From Salisapilia sapeloensis (Eukaryota; Oomycota; Peronosporomycetes; Peronosporales; Salisapiliaceae), in NCBI GenBank assembly GCA_023334545.1, contig JAADVB010000137.1, positions 1 to 50,145 on the forward strand: a DNA stretch of 50,145 nt, written 5' to 3'. A model generated the notes under the pieces. The model was not told the DNA's origin. It did no database searches and saw nothing but the letters and a program-made list of their open reading frames with translations. Every line of letters starts with the position of its first letter. The stretch's first letter is position 1. Below, piece by piece: positions 11,060 to 21,400 of the stretch. Position numbers and translations under genes: made by a program.

Positions 11060-12331
11060 ATGCTTCGAATCGCTTCTCGCTTCACAACTTCTGCACGATC
11101 CTATAGTAATCGGCTTGGTGCTGCAACTGCTCAACATTCGTCCATGAATGTTTCCAGCTGTAAGAATGGCCATTCCAAGACCTGCGGATGCCATGCTTGT
11201 TCCAGAAGTTCATGTGGCTGTCCAGCCTGCTCCATGACCAAGCGCAACTTTGCGGTCAAGTCGCAATCCTCATACGACATTCCGAAGACGCAGCGTGCAA
11301 TTGTTTTTGAGGAAAACAACGGACCGCTGCAAGTCCGTGAAGACTGGCCGGTCACGCAACAAAAGGACCTTGAACCTGGTGAAGTTCTCGTTCGCATCGC
11401 ATACAGTGGTGTATGCCACTCAGATTTCCACATTTGGAAAGGAGACTGGCCCGTTTCGAACAAGTTACCACTTGTTGGTGGCCATGAAGGAGCTGGTTAT
11501 GTCGCAGCTATTGGTGATAACACCCAAACAACGTTGAAAATCGGGGATCCGGTCGGTATTAAGTGGCTCGCGGATTCATGTCTCGGATGTGAAGACTGCC
11601 GAAAAGGTCACGAGCCGACGTGCGAGCATGCGGAAAACCACGGCTTTTCAAAGGACGGATCTTTCCAGCAATGGGCTGTTTCATATGCGAACCATGTGAC
11701 TCCGATTCCAGAAGGCTTGCCCATGGATGCTGCTGCTCCAATTCTTTGTGCTGGAGTGACGGTCTATAAGGCCTTAAAGGAAGTGGGAGGCACTGCTGGT
11801 GACTTCGTGGTCATCCCAGGTGCTGGTGGCGGACTTGGTCACTTGGCGTGCCAGTATGCCAAGGCAATGGGATACCACGTCATTGCCATCGACACTGGAG
11901 CGGAGAAAAAGAAGCTGGTCAAGTCGTATGGAATCAACGACTTTATCGACTTTAAGGATGGAAACGTCGAGCAGAAGGTGAAAGACATCACAGGAGGAAG
12001 AGGAGCGCATGGTGTGACGGTCGTGGCTTCCTCGTCAGAGGCTTACAACGACGTCCAGAAGTACGTGCGTCCTTATGGGAAAATTGTGATGGTTGGTCTA
12101 CCGAAGGACGCGAAAATCACGGCTGACGTCTTGGATTCCGTGCTCCATTCTCATCGCTTCACCGCCAGCTATGTCGGCAACCGTCAAGATGCCGTCGAAG
12201 CCCTCAAAGTGGCTGCCCACGGTGAAGCATCGACGTCGTTTAAGGTGGAGCCTTTGAGCAATGTGCCGGATGTGTTCAAGCGTATGGAGAAATACGCGTA
12301 TGCTGGACGCATCGTCGTCGACTGCGAGTAA
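11060..12331 (+). CDS. Zinc-dependent alcohol dehydrogenase, mitochondrial, with Cys-rich N-terminal insert
   Basis: Single exon, 423 residues from the first ATG. It interconverts alcohols and aldehydes with NAD(H). The body (from about residue 78) closely follows yeast-type ADH: GVCHSD (catalytic Zn Cys), LVGGHEGAG (catalytic Zn His), structural zinc cysteines in CLGCEDCRKGHEPTC, DGSFQQ, PILCAGVTVYKAL, the NAD-binding turn GAGGGLGHLA, and a C-terminal GRIVVDCE. Fungal ADHs are near 350 residues, so about 75 extra N-terminal residues are present. The first 20 (MLRIASRFTTSARSYSNRLG) look like a mitochondrial presequence: basic, Ser/Arg-rich, no acid. Residues 34-57 then carry seven cysteines, including two copies of CGCxAC (42-47 and 52-57). 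That insert is absent from yeast ADH and could bind metal or iron-sulphur, or be part of a processed presequence. Confidence 0.88.
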   Translation: MLRIASRFTTSARSYSNRLGAATAQHSSMNVSSCKNGHSKTCGCHACSRSSCGCPACSMTKRNFAVKSQSSYDIPKTQRAIVFEENNGPLQVREDWPVTQQKDLEPGEVLVRIAYSGVCHSDFHIWKGDWPVSNKLPLVGGHEGAGYVAAIGDNTQTTLKIGDPVGIKWLADSCLGCEDCRKGHEPTCEHAENHGFSKDGSFQQWAVSYANHVTPIPEGLPMDAAAPILCAGVTVYKALKEVGGTAGDFVVIPGAGGGLGHLACQYAKAMGYHVIAIDTGAEKKKLVKSYGINDFIDFKDGNVEQKVKDITGGRGAHGVTVVASSSEAYNDVQKYVRPYGKIVMVGLPKDAKITADVLDSVLHSHRFTASYVGNRQDAVEALKVAAHGEASTSFKVEPLSNVPDVFKRMEKYAYAGRIVVDCE

Positions 12332-13518
12332 GCTTGTTTTCATGTTTGCGTAGCCAAAACACGACATTCCTCCTCTTCACTTCCACATTGCTTGATGATT
12401 TATAGTAGTAGCATGCTTCGTGCCTGTGGGCACGGCAACTGGTATCCTCTACTCTGTCCTTTTAGAGATGCGTTCATATCAACTTCAAGGATACTCTCCA
12501 ACAAAACGCCTTCTCAAGATATAACTATCCAAATATAGTGCCCGTCTGACTGTCTGACTGACATCTTCTTGAAAAGCATGCGTTCGACTACGATTTTGCA
12601 CATCTTAAGCAAAATCAAGCACTTGAAAGCAAAAAAATCGCGATCAAATCAGTGGTGTCCTTATCATTCACCTCAACTCTCTTCATTGTGCTTTGGATAT
12701 CTTCGATTCAAGTGAAGATGAGATTAGGCAAGGTTAAATAACATATCCACGCTGTTTTATACAAATTTATCAGTTCTCCCTTGATCTTCCGCACACGCTG
12801 GATGCTCGCGTTGTTGGTTGTAAGCAATGATGGCTCCTGTCTATTTAGCAATGCAGCGTAGATGTGGTATTCTGCTTGCCTCATGTGTCCCCCACGTCAT
12901 GGCAATCTCTCTTTACACGCTATCTACTTACTTTAAGTTAGCATTTTGCGTTTACCGTCCTCATGTAGTAACCGAGAGCTTTTCCCACTACCTTGATTGC
13001 TTTATCAAGATTAGCTTTTATCAACCTCACGATAATCCAGTGGATAAATTTCATAGACCATGTTGATAGTAGAATTTGATGTTAAAGGGTATTTACCAAG
13101 CTTTTATTTATTCATTCTTCACGACTAAATGCACATACGATCTAAGTGGACGGGCACGCTACTTGCAGTGAACGACTTTCAAGAGTGTGCATATGACAGT
13201 ATTAGCATATTGCTAAAAGTATACTAAAAAGTAGAGAGACAACTTTAGGCTATGGACGACTTACAACACTTGACTACAAACGTTACTCTTGCATATTTAC
13301 AGAGAGCTTCTGCCTCTACAATCAGTCTAGAGTACTTTTAAGCATGTTGTCGAATATCATGACCATTGACTCCATCGGAATAAACATCTCTGTCTTCACA
13401 TAAGACTTATCAACAAGTTTATATAAACCCATATAGTATGCTAAAACATCTTCCAAGGACATAAACACCATTGAACGGCAACAAGTGAATGAAGAATATT
13501 CATGTTCATTTACAATCC
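12332..13518. other. Convergent intergenic stretch, nothing recognised
   Basis: About 1.2 kb between the ADH stop and the 3' end of the nucleotide-sugar transporter on the other strand. Short frames at 12827-13066 and 13322-13522 have no motif. A small TGACTGTC-type tandem repeat is seen near 12545-12560. Confidence 0.4.
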
Positions 13519-14608
13519 TCATGGCATTTTGTAGGCATTCGCAGCCTGGTACTTTTGGTACTTGTTGCTCAGCTCCAGGCTGAGTCCAGTGAAGACCGTC
13601 GCAACGCCAATCCAGCTCATGGTCGAGAGCTCGTGACCGTACCAGACGACGGAGAAGAGGATAGTGAAGAATTTACGCGTCGTCGTGATCGTCGTGCAAG
13701 TGAGGGCGGAGAACTGCTGGATCGTGAGGTAGATGAAGTTCTGGCCCAAGGCGCTGCAAATAGAGAAATATAGAATGGAGGTGAGGATCGAAGGATTCTC
13801 AAGACAGAACCAAAGACCTTGTGCCAATTGGCCTGTCACCAGGGCACCGGCACCTGTGTAGATGACTGCCCAAACGTTCGTGTACATCATCTGCTGATGG
13901 ACGGAAGGCCGTAGCATTTGCGTAATCTCTTCTTGCTTCGGTCCGGAGATACCGTCCAACGTAAGAGAGGAAAAGAGAAGGAAGAGACCGTAGGTACTGT
14001 TCTCCTGCGTGGCCTTGTTGGATGACATTTTGCCCAGTTGAAAGGTCGCAATACCGGCTGTGATGAGTAGTACACACAAGTAGTCTTTCGCTGAGTACTT
14101 TTTGCCACGCAAGAGGACGCCCATGAGCATGACAGGGATCATCTTACACGACTTGCCCAACGCTTGCGTCGGGTAGCTCACGTGCTTGAGCGCTTCATTG
14201 GAACAAAGCATGGCTCCGAGGTAGGCCATCGCAGTTGTTGCGAAAGGTTGCAACGGAAGCTGTTGGCGCACGGGCTTCCAGATAAACGTAGCTAGGTGCA
14301 TATTTGAGTACATATATCGATCGCTAGATTTATGCAAGTAGGTACCTGCATAGGCGACAGCTGTGTTGGCAACGCATTGCGCAAATAGTAGGAACAATGT
14401 AGCACTGAATTTGTCACCAGTCTCCGACCGATAGGTGAATCTACAGTATGTGTCATAAGACTATGAATGGCAAAGGAGTGGTTTAAGTGTATGCAAAGTA
14501 CATTTTTTCCTGGAAAATACCGTAGGACAGGTAGCAAGTGTAGATGCCACCTACGCAGAAGAGTAATTGTAAGACACCAGGGTTGGAAGCGTCCGCGTGG
14601 AGTACCAT
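13519..14608 (-). CDS. Nucleotide-sugar transporter, SLC35B1-like (UAA family)
   Basis: Three exons on the minus strand: 14608-14502, 14440-14346 and 14291-13519, with introns of 61 nt (14441-14501) and 54 nt (14292-14345), both GT-AG. The joined product has 324 residues. Splicing restores continuous family sequence: YGIFQEKIFTYRSETGDKFS across the first junction and NTAVAYAATFIWKP across the second. Multiple hydrophobic helices and the signature SNEALKHVSYPTQALGKSCK, followed by a C-terminal TTRKFFTILFSV block, are those of SLC35B1/UDP-galactose transporter-like proteins. These sit in the ER or Golgi and exchange nucleotide sugars; human SLC35B1 has also been reported as an ER ATP/ADP exchanger, so the substrate is not certain. 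The ATG at 14608 is the first Met after an upstream in-frame stop. Confidence 0.85.
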
Positions 14609-15674
14609 CGTCACTAAGATCGATCGGATTGCTTTGTGTCTGGACAATTGTGCTGTCCTGTATAATCAGTACCTCTTTGTTTGATATTTGTCTTCGCTTT
14701 ATAGCTCTATTATTTCCGACCACTGCCTCCACGTGGCGAAGAAAGAAAGAATTTAAAAGAGAATTTCTTTTTATTCACTGGTTATCATGGATGGCACCAG
14801 GACTCCATGGCGATCTGTTTACTTGCGACGAGGACTGGATGCACCTGGCCATAAAGGCTGAGACTTTTGGTGCTATGAGAAATGTAGAGCCCAGCACAGC
14901 TCCTTTACGATAAATAAGTATGCAAGGATAAGACACTAGGACACGAACAAAGATCATAAATATCTGATCTCGTCCTTGAAGTGCGAGGATGGAGCTGAAA
15001 CTGAACACCCTCGACTCTATGGATCGACTAGATCACTTGACATATCATACTCGGATAGAAACATTAGATAGCTCCAAGTAAGGAATTTTTAGTCTATCGA
15101 AGACATCAAACCGATAAAAGAGCGATCTCCCAGCACCATTTTTGGACCACGATCAACGCTACAACCAGTTTATGTCCAGCTACATACACACACATCTCAC
15201 CACTCTCTTGAACTTTGCTCTGGACAGCTCGCGTCCTCTACTGCACAGGCACACAACCGAAAGAGGAGCGAAAGGAACCAAGCCCCAACGTTCCGAGCGA
15301 TGCAATCTGCACGACCAGGTCGATAGAAGAGCTCTACTTGAACAGGTGTTATACTTATGACGGGCGTACACGGCTCATCAGGAAGAAGTACACGTCCAAA
15401 TGATGTTCGCCACGCGTGAGATCCAAGTTCTCCCTATCGTGTATGCACTCTACCAAGACAGGGGTCAATTTTCATATAGTGGAACGCCTCGACCAAAGCG
15501 ATATCACGCACATGACTACATTGATTGCATCAGGTACCATTAAGCGATGCCTAAAGCCCACGTATGCATAAAGGAGATAACGTTTTCTATTTCGGTCCGG
15601 ACAAATCACGATCTAGATAAATTACGATCCAGACGAACTGCTCGGCACTACGCACATAAGATAAAAGCATGAGA
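14609..15674. other. Intergenic stretch upstream of the nucleotide-sugar transporter
   Basis: About 1.07 kb between the start of the SLC35-like gene and the stop of the DadA-like gene, both minus strand. No coding pattern. A short imperfect direct repeat (CACGATCTAGA / TACGATCCAGA) occurs near 15606-15636. Confidence 0.4.
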
Positions 15675-17426
15675 TCAGCCAAAAAAGCCAAACCGATGCG
15701 GGTCGAACTTGGTCATGTCCAGTTTCGGTCGGATACCAGTGATTTCATCCGCAAGCATAGCAGCGCAGCCAAAGCTGAGTGTCCAGCCCTTGGACCCATG
15801 ACCAACGTTTACGTACAAATTTCGGACCTGGGTACGTCCGACGGACGGAACGTCATCTGCTGTCACTGGCCGGTAGCATACCCGTGTCGTCATGTTGGCT
15901 ACATCCAGGTAGTCGTCCGGGAAGATGGATTTGGCTTGATTGAGCAACCAGTCGAATCGTTTCTGATGGTTTTTGCCCTTGTTCGGATTGGCAAAGTCTG
16001 CGCCACCAGACACTCGTAGCGTACGACCGAGTGGTGATATAAGTGCTAAGCCGCCAGCGTATATATTGTGTAAAGGAGGTTTATACTGTTCTTTCACAGG
16101 TACGGAGAGGACGTACCCCTTGACAGGGTACGTGCTGAGGTTGATACCGGCGGATCGAGCGAGCTTGGAGGAACTGTTGCCCAAGGCTAAGACGAACTCG
16201 TCGCCTTCAATGAGCGATCCTCTCGATGTCTGGAGGGCGATCACGCCCGTGGCGTCGGATAGGATGTGCTGCACTTCTGTGTTGAAGCGGAACATGACGC
16301 CTTCACGCATGCATAGACGGTAGAGTGCTTTGCACATTTTATGCATGTCTCCGTTCGTACCAAAGGCTGAAAACAAGGCGCCTGGTTCGCACATGCCCTG
16401 TCGAATGGATGGTTCTAGGTTGCTTGCTTCTCGCGCATTCAATGGCTGGAGGTCCATGCCTAGTTCGGACAAGTGCCGACATCGATCCGAGTTGAGCGTT
16501 TCGTTGAACATACTGCCGGATGGAAAGAGCTCTAGTGTCCCTTGTGCTGTTTGATTCATATCCAACTCACTCTTCTTCACTGTCGCCTGTAGCTCACGTA
16601 GTTTTAGCATACTGTAGAAACCTAGCTCTCGAATCGTCCGACTGTGCTCATCCGCTTTACCCTTCTTACTGTTAAAGAAGAACTGGACGCCCCACTTCCA
16701 GAACCTCGTGTCTCGCAAAGCACTCATTTCTACCCGCACTGGCTTCCCAACCTTTGGCCACGGCGCAACACCGTTCGACTTCATCGGAGCGTCGAGCGGG
16801 AGTGGCGTCAGCGCTACGTCCATGGGCGACTCTACTGTGTGGTTTGCCTCTTGTATGTTGGACGCTGTAGGACGTTGCTTTGATGCCTTTGAAGGCTTTG
16901 ACGGCGCTTTTCCAGACTTTCGTTGTCGTTTGATCAGCTCTCGGTCAGCCCAGGACTGGTACATGGCCGGATCGAGGAATGCCTCGTCCTGAAGACTGAC
17001 TTGCGTACCGACCGACGCTTCCTTCTCGACGCAAAGGACTTCATGACCTTGTTTCGCTAGAAAGTAGCATGTCGTTAATCCGATGATACCTGCTCCACAC
17101 ACGATGACACGCTTGGTGTCGTGAGAAGGAAGTACGACGGTCGGTTCCATCTTCTTACTGTCCGGTCGTAAGGACCCAGCTTGACTTTTCGACCGAGACT
17201 GTTGTGCGTGTAGAATAGGTGGGAGCTTGGTACCTTCTAGAGCCGCAATGCTGTCACTAAGACCAGATTGGTCGGCTAGATGAGCAGGTAGGTCTGTCAT
17301 CGTCCGCATGGTCACATCCTCTGAACCTGAGCTGGATATCATGTCTAGTCGCGGAGGAGGCTTGAGTTCCTCTGACGATCGAGAGGGTTCAATCGAAGGC
17401 TCTGAAACACCGGAAGAAGAGCCCAT
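15675..17426 (-). CDS. FAD-dependent oxidoreductase, D-amino acid dehydrogenase (DadA)-like
   Basis: Single exon, 583 residues, starting at the first ATG after an AT-rich leader. Residues 107-140 form the FAD-binding Rossmann motif (VIVCGAGIIGLTTCYFLAKQ, then EVLCVEKEA), and the C-terminus has the second FAD contact GHGSKGWTLSFGCA. Both fit the DAO/DadA flavoprotein family, whose bacterial members oxidise D-amino acids to keto acids. Bacterial DadA is about 420-430 residues. This protein is longer because of a Ser-rich N-terminal extension of about 105 residues and a Lys/Pro-rich insert after the FAD motif, where DadA usually has a conserved loop near the substrate. The extension has no obvious mitochondrial presequence. 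D-amino-acid or other secondary-amine oxidation is likely, but the exact substrate cannot be read. It is divergent from the kinesin gene. Confidence 0.75.
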   Translation of the reverse strand: MGSSSGVSEPSIEPSRSSEELKPPPRLDMISSSGSEDVTMRTMTDLPAHLADQSGLSDSIAALEGTKLPPILHAQQSRSKSQAGSLRPDSKKMEPTVVLPSHDTKRVIVCGAGIIGLTTCYFLAKQGHEVLCVEKEASVGTQVSLQDEAFLDPAMYQSWADRELIKRQRKSGKAPSKPSKASKQRPTASNIQEANHTVESPMDVALTPLPLDAPMKSNGVAPWPKVGKPVRVEMSALRDTRFWKWGVQFFFNSKKGKADEHSRTIRELGFYSMLKLRELQATVKKSELDMNQTAQGTLELFPSGSMFNETLNSDRCRHLSELGMDLQPLNAREASNLEPSIRQGMCEPGALFSAFGTNGDMHKMCKALYRLCMREGVMFRFNTEVQHILSDATGVIALQTSRGSLIEGDEFVLALGNSSSKLARSAGINLSTYPVKGYVLSVPVKEQYKPPLHNIYAGGLALISPLGRTLRVSGGADFANPNKGKNHQKRFDWLLNQAKSIFPDDYLDVANMTTRVCYRPVTADDVPSVGRTQVRNLYVNVGHGSKGWTLSFGCAAMLADEITGIRPKLDMTKFDPHRFGFFG

Positions 17427-18499
17427 GGTATTGATAATAACGAAAGGAAAGGAAATAAATGTCTAGCCGGAAGGTTTACGACGTCGCCTCTTAATAAAGT
17501 GCAGGAGGATTCTCCGGAAGCAAGTTTGCGCCGGAATGGTGGCTCAAGTCGGATGCGAGAGAGCGTGCGAGGGTTGCTCTCGAGTACCAGGAGAGGGGAT
17601 AGGATGGCCAGAGGAACGTAACGGACTGCTCTCCCGCTCGGTCCTCAATTGTAAAAGTGATCGAGCTCCTCTTCGACGCCATGCGAAGTAGCCAATCGTG
17701 TGCGAGCAAGCAGGAGATTGTCTGATCGCAACCGGCGGGACATATCGCACACGGACGTGCCGGACGCTACGAGTGTGGATGCACTTGATGATAGCTAGCA
17801 AACTTCCTTTCTTCCACGCATGAGCCTATCTTCAGTTGGATTGATGAAAGAAGAGGCGACGGCGACTTCAGGAAGCAAAAGAATGCAAAATGGCTGCACG
17901 ATCCACTGTGGCATATGCTACGAAAGCGCTGCAGACGAGCACACGGTTTGTGGGATCGTACGCATCGACAGCTTTTGCCCTGGATGAAAGCGCAAAGCGC
18001 CAGTGTTTCCGTAGAATAAGAATCTAGTGCGGGATACTCAAGTGCTTCTTCTGAAGCGACGCGTGGAAGGCTGCTTCGAAAGTACCCAGATCCAATTTCG
18101 TTCGATCGCAATGCTGACGTAAGGACGGAACAAACTTGCAGGTTAATCCGGTTGCCCGTTGCACTGGTCCTGAAGGCAGTTGGAACGCGTTACAGCGCAG
18201 TGTACGGTGAACTTTGTAAGTAAACGAAGTATGTGCCCTCCATTGCGTGCAAACTGATCCGACCTCGCCAGAGCGTGCACCAAGCTCGTATGTCTCAGTA
18301 GCAACCTTGCATGCAAGTGCCTCCGTAGCTGTCCATGTTCCCTTGTTTAGCCAGGATTGCTCCATCAAAATTGCATCCTTCCATATAGTTAAAGTCCTTT
18401 CGAGTACGTTCAATAAAAGAAGACATCAAATTGAAACCGACTTGGCTCGTGAAACGGGGCACGAACCAATTGATCACTTTACGTGGTCATCCTTGCTCC
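17427..18499. other. Divergent intergenic region between DadA-like and kinesin genes
   Basis: About 1.07 kb of shared upstream DNA. The only noteworthy content is a minus-strand open frame at 18024-18365, listed separately. No repeats or RNA genes seen. Confidence 0.4.
18024..18365 (-). CDS. Possible small hypothetical protein
   Basis: Open frame of 113 residues from the first in-frame ATG at 18365 to TAG at 18024. Composition is protein-like (balanced, with Trp, Cys and a C-terminal TKLDLGTFEAAFHASLQKK segment), and the frame continues upstream without a stop to at least 18413, which could indicate an earlier exon. No known motif, signal peptide or membrane segment. It lies in the divergent promoter region of the DadA-like and kinesin genes, which argues against it. 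It could be chance. Confidence 0.25.
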   Translation of the reverse strand: MEQSWLNKGTWTATEALACKVATETYELGARSGEVGSVCTQWRAHTSFTYKVHRTLRCNAFQLPSGPVQRATGLTCKFVPSLRQHCDRTKLDLGTFEAAFHASLQKKHLSIPH

Positions 18500-21400
18500 A
18501 TGCCAATGAAAGGCTCGCTCTCACCCGCATCTTCGATATCTTCCGTATCAACACTAGGCAGTCGGAATGAAAGTAGTGTCCGTGTTGCATTGCGAGTACG
18601 ACCTTTCCTGCCCAAGGAAATTGCGGCTCGAGCCAAGTCGTGCTTGGACACCGACACGGGCATGCAGACTGTGCAACTTCGAGGTGGCAGTAGTAAACGC
18701 TTCACGTAAGGCTTTTATCTAGTATTGTGACATGCTCATCTATTGGCATAAGCCTTGCTATGTGCATAATGATGCCATTGCTCTATCAAGATGCCAATGC
18801 TTCCAAAACGGCATGCTGACAATCACTCTGGTGGGATAGATTCGATCATGTATTTCCCTCTTCCACATCTCAATCAGGTACGCACTTTTAGACTACTCTA
18901 TCTTTGCATTTGTAGTTATATCTCTTCAACGTCTGACTGTATGCGCACCTCTTGCTTGCGATCTATAGAGCTGTACGAGACTGCACTCGAGCCATGGCTC
19001 GACTCGTTCCTTCAAGGCTTCAACGTCACTGTGATTGCATATGGGCAGACAGGCTCCGGAAAAACGTTTACGGTCGGTAGCAACAACTTGTCTTCTTTCT
19101 CGCCTCCCTCTACGTCCATCCCAAGTCCCACCTTGTACCAGTTATCGTCTACGGATACTTCTGACTTGTCTGCCAATGCTCACAAGGATGAAGGACTCAT
19201 TCCACGTTTCTTGCGGCAACTATTTGCAAGACTAGACCAGAGCCAGGTAGACGAGAGCTCGTCGGTCGTTAGCGTCAGTGTGTCTTTCCTTGAAATCTAC
19301 GGAGAAGAGATCTTTGACCTGCTGGATGACTCTCGTACGGTCGGCAATGGAAACGCCCATCTCGATCGACTTCAGCTGCGAGAAGGAAAGACAGGAGTCT
19401 ACGTCCTCGGTCTATCCGAAGTCAATGTGTCGAGTCAAGAAGAAGCGCTGGATAAGATGAGAGAAGGTTGTATGCGTCGGATCACAGCTGCAACACGTAT
19501 GAACCAGCACTCGAGTCGCTCTCACGCCGTTTACACGGTCAAGATCGTCCAGCAGACGTCTATTGGCGACAATAACATGCAGAGTAGAGTCGAATCGAAG
19601 CTTACGTTTGTGGATTTAGCCGGTAGCGAACGATTGAAAAAGACTGGAGCAGAGGGAGATCGGATGAAAGAAGGTATCCAGATCAACGTTGGGTTGCTAG
19701 CACTAGGGAACGTAATCAATGCGCTCGGAGACGAAAGGAAGAAGGCAGGACACATCCCATATCGTAGTTCCAAGCTAACTCGTCTCCTACAGGACGCCTT
19801 AGGAGGAAACAGTCGTACATTATTCGTCGCATGTGTATCTCCGACAGAAGAGCAAGTAGCAGAGACGTTGAATACGTTGCAGTATGCGAATCGGGCGAAG
19901 CGTATTCAGAATAAAGCCGTGAAAAACATTGACGAAAGGTCCATGGAGCTCATGCATTTGCAGAGAGCAAAAGAAGTGGTCGAACGGGAATATTTAAAAG
20001 CAAGGTTCTTGAGTCGAATGCCACCAGCAGACGTCGATGCCAAGGTAGAAGAGTTGATGGCGAGTGACGTGGTCACTTCGTTCTTGAGAGCGTTGGAGGA
20101 AGATGCAAGTGAAGGAGGGAACGAGTGGAAGCTTGCGAGCTTTGTGAGTCAAATCCAAAGCCTGGTGCCTGCAGACAACTATGGCCCACCAGTATCAAAC
20201 GACAGCGTATGTCCCATCATGAGCAATACGAGTGACATTGGATCGATGATAAGCACAACAGAGGAGGAAGAGAAGTTTACGATGGCGGAATTACATCAAG
20301 TGGCTCGTGTAATGGACAAAGTGCTAGATGTGGAGGAGACGAGGACAAGGTTTGTCGAGAGAAAGAGTGTGATGGAGAAGACACTTCGTGACTTGCAAGT
20401 CCGTCGACGTCGTAAAGATCAGCTCTTGTCAGCGTTCGTTCGAGCAGTGGAGAAGATGGAGCGACTGATCGAGTCTAGTCCAGCAGATAGTTTGCAAGTG
20501 AAGAACTTGCGCGTGCAGACAGAACGAGGACATGAACGATTGAGCCAGCTCGAGTCAGAGGTGGATCAACTGAATACAGAAGTGGAGAGGATGGAGGTCG
20601 AGTTGGAAGACTTGGTAGACAAGTGTCGAGAAGAATTGGAGCGGAAGGAGACTGAGTTACAGCACGTTCGGCAGATACCAGTAAGTGAGGGCGATGGGAA
20701 CGTCCTGGACTTGATGATGTGGACGCAGGAGATGCAGAGTAAAGGTGATGGTCGACTGCTGGAGATCTCTCAAAAGCTAGACGAGCGAGAGAAGAAGGCT
20801 GCTGCGTATCTGTATGAAGAGGTAGGCGCTGTTGCTCGTCTGCCTTGCTCCCTCATTCCTACGCCTGGGAATCGACAGTCGGAACACGTAATGAGTCAAC
20901 TACGTCAGCTACTCCAGGCATGTACTCTTGTATCATGTTCTAAAGCTCATGTAGCTAAGTATATAACTGTAGACTGCGCTGGATGAAGAGGATTTAGACG
21001 CGACGATTCAGAAACAACTAAGAGAACGCTGTCGATTGCTCTTAGAGTGGTCGTCGAGTTCATATTCGTCAGAGACGGAGGAAAAACTCCAGACGTGTGA
21101 TGATACGATCCAAAGCATTCGAGAGCTGCTTTCTCACTCGGACATGAACTCGACCCAGCTCCAGGCGCTCTTATCTTCTCTCGACTCGGAGACCTTGAAG
21201 GGAGTAGCACAAGGCCTGGTACTGGAAGTTTACAGTCAAATGCGACTGAACTACGCTTCTGTGGATGACTCAGAGTCGTCCGGAGGCTCCACTGACGTTG
21301 TCGGTCCAGAGATGGAAGTGGCGTCGGACAAGACTGATACAGAGGAGCTGCAGACATTGGATATGGTGAATGCGTATGTCAGTGTGCGTAGTTCTCAGGA

